Under the pieces are notes generated by a model. It ran no database searches. It saw only the letters and a program-made list of their open reading frames with translations, and had not been told where the DNA came from. A DNA stretch of 64,000 bases from Candidatus Amarolinea dominans (GTDB lineage: Bacteria; Chloroflexota; Anaerolineae; SSC4; Amarolineaceae): assembly GCA_016719785.1 (NCBI GenBank), contig JADJYJ010000028.1:62001-126000 (forward strand), in the 5' to 3' direction. The stretch's first letter is position 1. Each line of letters begins with the position of its first letter. Positions 36,877-45,664 of the stretch are shown here, piece after piece. Both the position numbers and the translations under genes were made by a program.

Positions 36877-38448
36877 CTACTTGCCTGCCAGGCCGCCGCC
36901 GGGCGGATGGCGGGCCGCAGGGTGCGGAAGTTGCCGCCAGGCATCAAGTACGTCCACGTTGGTGTAGCCGGGCACGCCCATCTCCGGCAGGTCAAGACCG
37001 TGCAGCTCATGCGCCGGCTCGCTGCGCAGCAGCTTGAAGCGTTCAACACCTTTGAAGAAGGCGTAGGACAGCCCGCCCACAACCACAATCACCGAGACCG
37101 CTTCCAACCCCTGCGCCACTATCTATCTCGGGCTGCCGTAGAGAGACCGCGCACTGGGCCGGCCACGCCGTTCCAGCCATCGGTGAAAGGGTTGCCATTG
37201 GCGAAAATGCCCACCGCCAGCACGCCCCACAGGCCGTTGGCAAAGTGGACGGGCACAGCGCCCACCGGATCATCAATCTGCAGCTTCTCCAGGCCGAAGG
37301 TCACAGCGCACACCAGCACACCGGCGATGAGGCCGATCAACACGGCGGCCGGTGAGTCAACGAAGGCGCACGATGCCGTGATGGCAACCAGGCCGGCCAG
37401 GACACCGTTGACCGAGAGACCCGGATCTGGCTTCTTGCTTGGCCCCACCAGCCACATCAGGGTCATGGCGGCTACGCCACCGGCCGCGCCGGCCAGCAGG
37501 GTGTTGATCGCCGCGTTGACCGCCAGCACGCGGCCTGCGCCCATGAAGGCCAGCGATGAGCCGGGGTTGAAGCCAAACCAGCCGAAGAAAAGGATGATCG
37601 TGCCCAGAATCCCCATTGGAATGTTGTGACCCGGCATGGCGTTGGCGCTGCCATCCTTGTTGAAGCGGCCGATGCGCGGGCCGATGACGATCGCGCCCAC
37701 CAGCGCCAGAGTGCCCCGATCATGTGAACCACGCCAGAGCCAGCGAAATCCACCGCGCCGTTGCCCAGCCCGGCAAAGCGGCCCAGGTTTTGCAGCCAGC
37801 CGCCGCCCCACACCCAGCCGCCGACCAGCGGATAGATGAACATGCTGATCCAGAGGCTCATCAGGACGAAACCGCTGAACTTCAGGCGTTCGGCCATCGA
37901 GCCAGTGGGGATGGTGGCCGCGGTGTCCATGAAGACCATCTGGAAGAGGAAGAAGGAGAGCACGCACACGTTGGCGCCGACGCCCATGAGCATGAAACCG
38001 CTGCCGCCCAGCAGGCCCACCTGGCCGAAACGCAGCAGCGGCGTGCCCAACAGCCCCGCCATGTCGCCCAGGGTTGTGGGGGAGTGCGCCCAGGCGGCCG
38101 CCGCGCCGACGGCCGGATAGGTGAAGTTGACCGCGCCAAACTGCAAGGCGAAGCCGGTCAGCCAGTAGCCCAGGGCGCCGATGCAGAACACCATGATGTT
38201 CATCATCATCGTGTGCGCCACATTTTTGGCGCGGGTGAAACCAGCCTCCACCAGGGCAAAGCCGCCTGCATGAAGAAGACCAGAAAACCGGCGATCAGCA
38301 TCCACATCACATTGAGGCCGATCGCAGGATCATTGAGCGGATCAATGCCATCGCCGGCAAAGACACGGGGCGCCAGCATGCTAAAAATCCCCAGAGTGGC
38401 CAGGAGCGCGGATACGCGCACCCCAAAACGAAACAGTTTCTCTTTCAT
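36877..38448 (-). pseudogene. Ammonium transporter Amt (frameshifted)
   Basis: ATG 38448 (MKEKLFRFGVR) with a signal-like N-terminus as in many Amt proteins. Seen across three frames: GLNVMWMLIAGFLVFFMQA, FALVEAGFTRAKNVAHTMMM, FMDTAATIPTGSMAERLKF, FAGSGVVHMIG, RFNKDGSANAMPGHNIPMG, FFGWFGFNPGSSLAF, ASCAFVDSPAAVLIGLIAGV, DDPVGAVPVHFANGLWGVLA. About 11 membrane spans. Indels near 38270, 37720 and 37130. The twin-His and FxGxG regions typical of Amt are present. Operon with glnB; uptake of ammonium. A strong hairpin covers the ribosome site. Confidence 0.88.
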
Positions 38449-38460
38449 CGCACAAAAAAT

Positions 38461-38504
38461 CCTCCCTGCGAATCAGGTGCGTGTTCACGCACAACGCAGG
38501 GAGG
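38461..38504 (-). promoter_or_regulatory. Hairpin covering the amtB ribosome binding site
   Basis: Nested stem: CCTCCCTGCG pairs with CGCAGGGAGG (38495-38504 / 38461-38470) and inside it GTGCGTG pairs with CACGCAC around two bases. The 3' arm on the transcript contains GGGAGG, the Shine-Dalgarno 12 nt before the amtB ATG. Folding would hide it, suggesting translational or ligand/protein control. Confidence 0.65.
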
Positions 38505-38647
38505 TTATCTGATCACGGGCCAACTTGCCACGTTCAGCCTGTACAAAAGCTGTTTTCGACCATTTGTGCATTCACAACAGAACTATCCAAACCGGCGCCC
38601 CGCTCCTTTGTGCAATCTGCCCGAATCTCCACTCTCCACTCTCCAAC

Positions 38648-39811
38648 CTACAGCCCCGGCGCCACGCGCGCCAACCGTTCCACCGCGCGTTCCAGGTCGC
38701 TCATGGCGGTGGCGATGCTGAAGCGCACATGCCCTTCGCCGGCCGCGCCGAACTCGATGCCGGGGGTGCAGGCGATATCAGCCTTTTCCAGCAGGGCATC
38801 GGCCACCTGCGCGCTGTTCAGAGCGGTGTTTGGGAAGGTGGAAACAGGTAGAACGCGCCTTCGATGGGCGCGCACGCGATGCCTGGAATCTCCTCCAGCG
38901 CGTCCAGCATGAAGCGCCGGCGCGGCATAGGAGGCAACCATTTCCTGGATACAGTCCTGCGGGCCGTTGAGCGCCGCGATCCCCGCGGCCATGACAAACG
39001 AGGCCGCGGACGTGACGCTGTGCGTCTGCAATTTCATCGCCAGCTTGACGATGGGCTGTGGCGCGGCCAGCCAGCCCAGGCGCCAGCCGGTCATGGCAAA
39101 GGCCTTGCTGAAGCCGTTGACCGTGATCGTGCGCGCGGCCATGCCCGGCTCAGCCGCCAATGAGTAATGCAGCGCGCCGTCGAACAGCAGGTACTCATAA
39201 ATCTCATCGCTGATGACATAGAGATCGGCCGCGTTCGCCACCGCGACGATGGCGTCAATTTCGGGCCGTGTCAGCACCCGGCCGGTCGGGTTGCTGGGGC
39301 TGTTGACCATGATCGCTTTGGTCCTGGGCGACAGGGTGCCGGCGCAGAATCTCTTCTGTCACCAGGAAATTCTGGTCGCTGGGCAGGCTGACATGCACCG
39401 GCGCCGCGCCGTTGACGGTGACAATGGGATCATAGCTGACCCAGGCCGGTTCCAGGATCATGATCTCATCGCCGGGGTTGACCAGGGCAGCGATGGCGAG
39501 ATAGAGCGCCCATTTGCCGCCGGGGTGACGATGATCTGGCCGGGTTGACCTTGGCGCGGTTCTCGCGTTCCAGCTTGGCCGCGATGGCTTCCAGCAGCTT
39601 GGGTTTACCCTGCGGGCGGGTAGTTGGTGTCGCCGGCGTTCATCGCCTTGACCGCGGCGTCAATGATGTGCTGCGGCGTCTTGAAATCAGGATCGCCGCC
39701 GGCCAGCGCGATGATATCGCGGCCCTGCGCCTTCAGCGCCCGTGCCTTATCCGAAATGGCAACCGTGGCCGAAGGGGGAATTCCGGCCAGCAGGTGAGAC
39801 AGGTTTTGCAT
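38648..39811 (-). pseudogene. Class I aminotransferase, aspartate aminotransferase-like (frameshifted)
   Basis: ATG 39811 with GGAGA upstream. Repaired about 390 residues. Seen: MQNLSHLLAGIPPSATVAI, ALAGGDPDFKTPQHIIDAAV, IVTPGGKWALYLAI implied across a shift, VNPGDEIMILEPAWVSYDPI, MVNSPSNPTGRVLTRPEID (NPTG), YVISDEIYEYLLFDGA (Asp/Tyr PLP contacts), NGFSKAFAMTGWRLGWLAAP with the Schiff-base Lys, and C-terminal RFSIATAMSDLERAVERL. Indels near 39610, 39530, 39340 and 38830. PLP-dependent transamination of aspartate or an aromatic/other amino acid; substrate not decided by sequence. Confidence 0.82.
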
Positions 39812-39848
39812 AACAGTTCTCCGTCAGCTAGGTTCACGACCAGTAACT

Positions 39849-40003
39849 GCTCAGGCGGTGCGCCGTCGCAAGCAAGCGATTGAAATCGCGCCTGATGGGC
39901 GTGACGCGGGCGTCCACCTGCGTGGACGCAATCCTGGTCGGCGCAGGCCGACCTTGCGGCGGCACGCCCTTGCGCCCCGAATTCATTCGGCGGCTGTAGT
40001 CGG
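39849..40003. repeat. Interspersed repeat family R, copy 2
   Basis: Ends match 3485-3597: CAAGCGATTGAAATCGCGCC on the left and GCGCCCCGAATTCATTCGGC on the right. Interior has further short inverted repeats (GCGTCCACCTGCGTGGACGC, GTCGGCGCAGGCCGAC). Lies between the aminotransferase and gltX. Confidence 0.65.
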
Positions 40004-40113
40004 CGCAGGATGCCTGAACAGTGTTGCACTTTCATTGTAAACGAGGCCGGGCAAACGGGCAAGGTCAGGGGGATGGAGTGTTGAGATAGAAACGCCCCGG
40101 CAGCATCAAAAAC

Positions 40114-40141
40114 TTGCCACGGGCCTTGTCTATGCTACAAT
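40114..40141 (+). promoter_or_regulatory. Sigma70-type promoter of gltX
   Basis: TTGCCA (40114-40119), 16-nt spacer, TACAAT (40136-40141), 33 nt before the ATG. Confidence 0.6.
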
Positions 40142-40174
40142 CGCTTTCTGATTTCTCAGGGAGGAATGTTCTGT

Positions 40175-41697
40175 ATGACCGATCGTGCTGTTCGTGTGCG
40201 CTTTGCCCCCAGCCCCACCGGCTATTTACATATCGGCGGCGCCCGCTCGGCGCTGTTCAACTATCTCTTTGCCCGCCACCACGGCGGCCAGTTCATCCTG
40301 CGCATCGAGGACACCGACCAGAAGCGCTTCGTGGCCGATTCGGTGCAAGACCTGATGACCAACCTGCGCTGGCTCGGCCTCGATTGGGATGAAGGCCCCG
40401 ATGTGGGCGGCCCCCTATGGCCCCTACACGCAGACCGAACGCGCCGCTCTCTATCAGCAGTGGGCCAACTGGCTGGTGGACAACGGGCACGCCTACCACT
40501 GTTATTGCAGCGCGGAACGCCTGGAAGCGATGCGCGCCGAGCAGACAGCCAACAAGCAACCGCCCGGCTATGATCGCCACTGCCGCCACCTCAGCGCGGC
40601 CGAACGGAGCGCCATCGAGGCCGCGGGCGCGCCCTTCATCGTGCGCTTCGCCACGCCGCGGACAGGCGACACCGCGGTTCACGATGCCGTGCGCGGCGAG
40701 ATGATCTTCAGCAACAGCACCCTGGATGACGTGGTGCTACTCAAGTCCGATGGCCTGCCCACCTATCACCTGGCGGTGGTGGTGGACGACCACTTCATGG
40801 AAATCAGCCACATCCTGCGCGGATGAGTGGATCGCGTCCTCCCGCCACGTCCTGCTCTACCAGGCCTTTGGCTGGAAATCCCGGTCATGGCCCATCTGCC
40901 GGTCATTCTCGACCCCAGCGGCAAGGGCAAGATGAGCAAACGCAAGGTGCGCGTGGGCGATAAGGAATACCCGGTCTTCGTCGAAGCTGCGCAGCGAAGG
41001 CTACCTGCCCGAAGCCGTCTTCAACCTGCTCACCAACGTTGGCTGGTCCATGGGCGGCGACCGCGAGGTCTTCACCAAAGAGGAAGCCATCGCCGGCTTT
41101 GATCTGACCGGCATCAACGCCGCGCCGGCCGCGCTGCCCTATGGCAAGCTGGAGTGGCTCAACGGCGTCTACGTGCGCAACCTGGCGCCGGCCGAACTCA
41201 AGCGCCGCCTGATTCCCTTCCTGGCCGCGGCGCTCAACCTGGATGCCGCGACGTTGGCCGAAAACCCCGTGCTCGACATCCTGCTGGTGGATGTGCAAGA
41301 GCGCATCAAGACGCTCTCTGAGGCTGCCGCTATGCTGGACTTTGCTCTGATCGAAGCGCTGCCCGCTTACGACAGCAAACTGCTCATCGCTAAGAAGCTC
41401 GACGCGGCCGCTTCGCAGCAGGCGCTCAGCGCCACACGCGCCGCGCTCGTCAGCCTGGGCGACCTGCAGGACCCAGAGCATGTCGAATCCACCCTGCGCG
41501 GCCTGGCAGAAACCCTGCACCTCAGCGCCGGGCAGTTGTTTGGCATTCTGCGCATCGCCATCAGCGGCAAACCGGTGACGCCGCCGCTGTTCACCAGCAT
41601 GAAGGCGCTGGGCGCAACCACCGTCCTGCGTCGCCTCGACGTGGCACTGGCGAAATTGGCCGCCTTGAACTATTTTCTATCAGGAGTTTCAACATGA
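40175..41697 (+). pseudogene. gltX: Glutamyl-tRNA synthetase (frameshifted)
   Basis: Charges tRNA-Glu (or a non-discriminating enzyme also charging tRNA-Gln). ATG 40175 is chosen since AGGGAGGA is 9 nt upstream; the in-frame ATG at 40166 overlaps it. Class I signatures: RFAPSPTGYLHIGGARSALF, ILRIEDTDQKRF, and KMSKRK. Indels: one extra C in a C-run near 40415 (GGPYGPYTQTER expected), several near 40825-40885 and one near 40990. All parts are present and well conserved, and the gene is normally essential, so these are most likely sequence errors. The stop overlaps the next ATG (ATGA). Confidence 0.88.
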
Positions 41698-42467
41698 CCA
41701 CAGCAGCGATTCTCGCACACGAAGTGATCGGCAGCGGCGCCGAAAAAGTCATCGTTTTGGGTGGCTGGCTCGGCGATCGCGGCGTATTCCAACCGATTCA
41801 GCATCTGCTGGATCAGGACAAGTTCACCTATTGCTTCGCCGACCCGCGCGGCTACGGCGGTTCGATGGACATCGCCGGCCAGCACACCAACGCGGAAGTG
41901 GCGGGCGATGTCGTCGCCCTGGCCGCGGCGCTGGGCTGGGACAAGTTCCATTTCATCGGTCATTCGATGATGGGCAAAGTGGCGCAGTACCTGTGCGCCC
42001 ATCATGGCGATCGCCTCAAGGCGGTCGTGGGCGTCTGCCCCGTGCCTGCCTGTCGCATCGAACTGGACGCGGGCGGTCACCAGCTCTTCTCCACCGCCTG
42101 GGAAATCCCGGCCAACCGCGGCATCATCTGCATGGTCACCACCGGCAACCGCAATACGTCGGTCTGGGAACAGCACATGATTCGCGAGTCGCTGCGCACC
42201 ACCACGCCAGAGGCCTTCCGCGACTACTTCACGATGTGGGCAGGCGAGGATTTTGCCGCGGACATGCCCGGCTGCCAGACGCCATTTCTGGCGATGACCG
42301 GCGAGTTTGATGGCGGCGTGCCGACCGCGTTCGTGCAGGCTACCGTCATGCAGTGGCTGCCCAACGCCGAGCTGCACGTCATGTCCAACTCCGGCCACTA
42401 TCCGATGCAGGAGACCCCCATTCAGTTCGTCACCGTCTGTGAAGCGTTCCTGGGGCGCTTTGCCTGA
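41694..42467 (+). CDS. Alpha/beta hydrolase
   Basis: 257 residues, intact. ATG 41694 overlaps the gltX stop; AGGAG is 8 nt upstream. Alpha/beta-hydrolase fold: strand VIVLGGWLGDRGVF, DPRGYGGS, nucleophile elbow FIGHSMMGKVAQYL (GHSMMG, Ser nucleophile), acid near MTGEFDGGVP, and catalytic His in MSNSGHYPMQETP. Substrate not deducible; could be an esterase, lactonase or epoxide-hydrolase relative. Co-transcribed with gltX. Confidence 0.85.
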   Translation: MTTAAILAHEVIGSGAEKVIVLGGWLGDRGVFQPIQHLLDQDKFTYCFADPRGYGGSMDIAGQHTNAEVAGDVVALAAALGWDKFHFIGHSMMGKVAQYLCAHHGDRLKAVVGVCPVPACRIELDAGGHQLFSTAWEIPANRGIICMVTTGNRNTSVWEQHMIRESLRTTTPEAFRDYFTMWAGEDFAADMPGCQTPFLAMTGEFDGGVPTAFVQATVMQWLPNAELHVMSNSGHYPMQETPIQFVTVCEAFLGRFA

Positions 42468-42548
42468 TCGGCCAGGATCTGGTTCACGCGCCCCGTAGAT
42501 TTGTCACAGCACGGCCCTTGTGCTAAAATTCCCTCGTTGTCATCGTAG

Positions 42549-42623
42549 TGGGGGATCGTCTAATTGGCAGGACAGCAGATTCTGGATCTGCGTGTTGGGG
42601 TTCGAGTCCCTATCCCCCAGCCA
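42549..42623 (+). tRNA. tRNA-Gln (anticodon CTG), CCA encoded
   Basis: Acceptor stem TGGGGGA (42549-42555) pairs with TCCCCCA (42613-42619); D-arm with AATTGGCAG; anticodon stem GCAGA/TCTGC around loop TTCTGGA; T-arm GGGGTTCGAGTCCC. Discriminator G then CCA encoded at 42621-42623. Complete cloverleaf. Confidence 0.93.
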
Positions 42624-42635
42624 GTATAAGAAAAA

Positions 42636-42676
42636 ATGAAAAAGACGCCGGGTGAATCACCCGGCGTCTTTTTCAT
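42636..42676. terminator. Bidirectional intrinsic terminator after tRNA-Gln
   Basis: Perfect 19-bp stem ATGAAAAAGACGCCGGGTG, loop AAT, with T-run on either strand. Confidence 0.9.
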
Positions 42677-42755
42677 TGGCAGCAGAGGCGTGCCGAAATC
42701 GCCCGGCGCCGGGCGATCCTCGATCACGGCGACTGTTGGATTCGCTGGCGCCCTC

Positions 42756-43457
42756 TTACTTGCGCAGCCACGGCAGGAAAATCTTCTGATCGGCGGCGCA
42801 CACGGCCAGGCTGATGTCGTCCACATGAAAATCGGTGATGTTGTTATCCACGCTGCCGGCGCCGTGCAGGACCAACTGCACAGTCTGACCCGCATACGCC
42901 AGCACATTGTAGGTGCGCAGGCTCCAGGCCGCGCTGTGGTCCTGGTTGCTCAGGCTGGCCACAGTGCCCAGCAGATTACCCGCCGCGTCCTTGATCTCCA
43001 CAGTGAAGATGTCAAGGGCCGCGGCATTGTTCGCTTCCGTGGTGTCAATCTGCACCCACAGTTGCAGCGCGGCCTGGGTGGCGGCGGCCGGCAGCGTCAG
43101 CGTCTGCGTCAGGTAGTCGCTGGCGTTCGTGTATCCGCCCAACCAGGCGCTTTGACTGCCGCTGTGAACAAAAAAGCCATCGAGCAATGGAAAACCTGCC
43201 GCCGAGGATTCCTGCCAGGGAGCCAGGGTAGCTGCCTCGAAACCCCCATTGACCACAAGCTCCCGGCAGCCGCCTGGCGCGACCTGTGCGGCCACGGGTC
43301 GCCCCGCCAGCAGCAGAAACAGCCCGGCGATGAGGGTCATGGCAGTTAAATTAACCCCTCTGACCTCTCTGCGCAGGCGACCACCTGCGTGCGGCGCCGA
43401 CGCGATGGTGGACATGAATTGATGATCCTGCGACCGATTCTGTATGGGTTCCTGCAT
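42756..43457 (-). CDS. Secreted protein with carbohydrate-binding-like domain and FLPWLRK tail
   Basis: About 233 residues. ATG 43457 is chosen since GAAGGAGAA lies 7 nt upstream. After a basic N-region comes a signal-like hydrophobic stretch (TAMTLIAGLFLLLAGRPVAA). Mature part: ELVVNGGFEAATLAPWQESS, SQSAWLGGYTNASDYLTQTL, LQLWVQIDTTE, ITDFHVDDISLAVC, a jelly-roll of the galactose-binding/CBM type often opening NGGFE. It ends KIFLPWLRK, similar to the FLPYLVR end of the LVIVD protein, possibly a sorting tail. No catalytic function expected; binding or surface role. Confidence 0.75.
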   Translation of the reverse strand: MQEPIQNRSQDHQFMSTIASAPHAGGRLRREVRGVNLTAMTLIAGLFLLLAGRPVAAQVAPGGCRELVVNGGFEAATLAPWQESSAAGFPLLDGFFVHSGSQSAWLGGYTNASDYLTQTLTLPAAATQAALQLWVQIDTTEANNAAALDIFTVEIKDAAGNLLGTVASLSNQDHSAAWSLRTYNVLAYAGQTVQLVLHGAGSVDNNITDFHVDDISLAVCAADQKIFLPWLRK

Positions 43458-43514
43458 GAAAGGTTCTCCTTCGAAAATTCTCAAGGGCATGGCTGTCCAC
43501 GGCGAGCGGTGATG

Positions 43515-43557
43515 AAAAAGCACACACCGGGTCTCTGCCCGAAACCCGGTGTATGCT
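43515..43557 (-). terminator. Intrinsic terminator of the DUF1292 gene
   Basis: Leftward: ACACCGGGT pairs with ACCCGGTGT around an 11-nt loop, followed on the minus strand by GTGCTTTTTC. Confidence 0.8.
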
Positions 43558-43563
43558 CCGATC

Positions 43564-43919
43564 CTACTCAGCCTTTTCTTCCCAGGCCGCCACCACCTGT
43601 TCGAACTCCGCTTCGTCTTCGATCTCGACCAGAACCTCTTCGTCGCCCTCTTTTTCGATGCGTAGAATCATCAAAGGCGTCTCCGAGTCCTCGTCTTCGT
43701 CCTTGTCCTCGTCGTCTTCCTCTTCCTCATCATCGGCTTCGTCGTCATCCAGCGGTGTCAGCACCGCATAGTCGCTGCCGGCCACCGTGATGACCTCCAC
43801 CAGGACAAATTCCTGTTCATTGCCGTCCTCATCGCTTAGCACGATGATCTCCATACCCTCGTCGTCCTGGTCGTGATCGTGATCGTCGTGTCGTGATCGT
43901 GATCGTGATTATGGTTCAT
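43564..43919 (-). CDS. DUF1292-family acidic protein (N-terminus probably frameshifted)
   Basis: The core from ATG 43854 is MEIIVLSDEDGNEQEFVLVE, then a strongly acidic linker (DDEADDEEEEDDEDKDEDED) and MILRIEKEGDEEVLVEIED, matching small DUF1292 proteins of Gram-positive-type bacteria. An upstream ATG at 43919 with AAGGACGG starts MNHNHDHDHD; a one-base slip joins it to DDHDHDQDDEG and then the core. His/Asp-rich N-termini occur in this family, so 43919 is likely the true start. Function unknown; a metal-binding or buffering role is speculation. Confidence 0.75.
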
Positions 43920-43984
43920 TCAGTCCGTCCTTTCTTGATTCGCTCGCACTCTGCAACGTCATATTTCTACGAACTCTTACTATG

Positions 43985-44050
43985 CTGCAAGCGGGAATAG
44001 ACTTCACTTTTCCGCCTACGGAAACAGGCGCAATTCGTGCCCGCTTGCAG
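43985..44050. repeat. Palindromic repeat family P, copy b
   Basis: CTGCAAGCGGG (43985-43995) and CCCGCTTGCAG (44040-44050) enclose ACTTCACTTTTCCGCCTACG GAAACAGGCGCAATT. 66 bp, same length and layout as copy c at 46848-46913. Lies just behind the aminotransferase gene. Confidence 0.75.
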
Positions 44051-44060
44051 TATATCGGCG

Positions 44061-45434
44061 TCACGCCAATTCATGCACTTCCTCGAGTTCGCTCAACACC
44101 CGCTCGAAGATGATCAGACCCTCATCAATCAGGTCACGCGGGATCATCAGCGGCGGCGCAAAGCGAATCGTGTTGGGGCCACAGCCGAGGATGAGCAGAC
44201 CATGGAAGTAACACTGATCTACCAACTCGTTGCGCAGTTCTCCGAAGCGCTCCTTAGTGAGCTTATCGTTGACCAGTTCTGCGCCCACCATCAAGCCCAG
44301 GCCACGCACATCCCCGATCGTCGGATGACGCCCGGCCATCTCCTGCAGACGCGCCTTCAGGTACTCGCCCTGCACGCGGCTATTCTCCATGAACTCATCT
44401 TCGATCAACTGAATCGTGGCCAGGGCCGCCGCGCACGACAGGGGGTTGCCGCCAAACGTGCTGGCATGTGCCCCCGGCGGCCAGGTCATCAGGCGCTTGC
44501 GCGCCACCATGGCTCCCAACGGCAATCCGCTGGCGATCCCCTTCGCCAGGCAGATGATGTCAGGCTCCACGCCAAAATGCTCCATGGCGAACATCTTGCC
44601 CGTGCGTCCAAAACCGCTCTGCACCTCATCGGCCACCAGAAGGATGCCGTATTTGTCACACAGCGCGCGCAGCGCCTGCATCCATTCCAGCGGCGGAACC
44701 ACATAGCCGCCCTCGCCCTGCACCGGCTCCATGAAAATGGCGGCCACCTCTTGCGGTGGCACATTCGTGCGGAAAACCTCAGTTTCAATGCGCCGCACAC
44801 ACTCGATACCGCAGCCCGGATAGGTCAAGTTGACCGGGCAGCGATAGCAGTAGCCGTAATCCACATGCTCCACGCCCGGCATCAGGGGCGCAAAGCCCCG
44901 ACGCTGCACGTACTTCGAAGCGGTCAATGACAACGCGCCCATCGTGCGGCCGTGAAACGCGCCGCGAAACGCCAGAAAGCGTTGGCGGCCGGTGGTGTAA
45001 CGCGCCAACTTGAGGGCCGCTTCCACCGCCTCCGCGCCGGAGTTCGTAAAGAACACCAGTGAAGGCTCTGCAATCGGCACCAACTGCGTCAGCTTCTCAG
45101 CCAGTTCAATCTGCACAGGGTAATAGAAATCGGTGCCCGAATAGTGCAGGAACTTGTCCGCCTGCGCCTTGATTGCCTCCACCACCTTTGGGTGACAATG
45201 GCCCGTGGCGTTCACGGCAATACCGGCGTTGAAATCAATGAAACGGTTGCCGTCTACATCCCACACCTCGGCCCCGCGACCGTGATCAATGACGAAGGGG
45301 TAGGATCGGGTGTATGATGGCGACAGCGCCATATGGTCGCGCGCCACAAACATAGCTGACTGCGGCCCCGGCAACACATGCGGATACTCTCGCGCGGGCG
45401 CCATCGTTGTCGAATCTTGTGTCTGAGTTGTCAT
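44061..45434 (-). CDS. Class III aminotransferase (4-aminobutyrate/acetylornithine type)
   Basis: 457 residues, intact. PLP-dependent fold type I: VDGNRFIDFNAGIAVNATGH, FFTNSGAEAVEAALKLARYT (NSGAEAVE phosphate-binding), AFHGRTMGALSLT, FMEPVQGEGGYVVPP, LLVADEVQSGFGRTGKMFAM (PLP Asp), CLAKGIASGLPLGAMVARK with the Schiff-base Lys. A YRCPVNLTYPGCGIEC cysteine-rich insert is typical of archaeal/Chloroflexota GabT-like enzymes. Length and motifs fit 4-aminobutyrate:2-oxoglutarate aminotransferase or a related omega-amino acid enzyme; the exact donor cannot be decided. Confidence 0.87.
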   Translation of the reverse strand: MTTQTQDSTTMAPAREYPHVLPGPQSAMFVARDHMALSPSYTRSYPFVIDHGRGAEVWDVDGNRFIDFNAGIAVNATGHCHPKVVEAIKAQADKFLHYSGTDFYYPVQIELAEKLTQLVPIAEPSLVFFTNSGAEAVEAALKLARYTTGRQRFLAFRGAFHGRTMGALSLTASKYVQRRGFAPLMPGVEHVDYGYCYRCPVNLTYPGCGIECVRRIETEVFRTNVPPQEVAAIFMEPVQGEGGYVVPPLEWMQALRALCDKYGILLVADEVQSGFGRTGKMFAMEHFGVEPDIICLAKGIASGLPLGAMVARKRLMTWPPGAHASTFGGNPLSCAAALATIQLIEDEFMENSRVQGEYLKARLQEMAGRHPTIGDVRGLGLMVGAELVNDKLTKERFGELRNELVDQCYFHGLLILGCGPNTIRFAPPLMIPRDLIDEGLIIFERVLSELEEVHELA

Positions 45435-45664
45435 TTGCGTCTCCTCTATCGTTCAAGCCGAAACACGACATTAATTCCAAAATGAGCGCCGCCAGCACGA
45501 TACTGGCAGCCTGCAGGCTGGGATGCGCAGCGGCTCGACCCGAGAGGGACGCGATGTTTGGTGCGGCGCGGTGACATCATTGGCACGACCGACCTCCTTT
45601 GTCGGATACTTTACCAGGCAAGCGCAACTTTTGCAAGTCATTAGCGCCTGCTGGCAGAACGCCG

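Noticed and set aside
37130..38448. Interpreting amtB and neighbours as true pseudogenes
   Set aside because: All motifs are conserved and the shifts are single-base, mostly in homopolymers; sequence error fits better.
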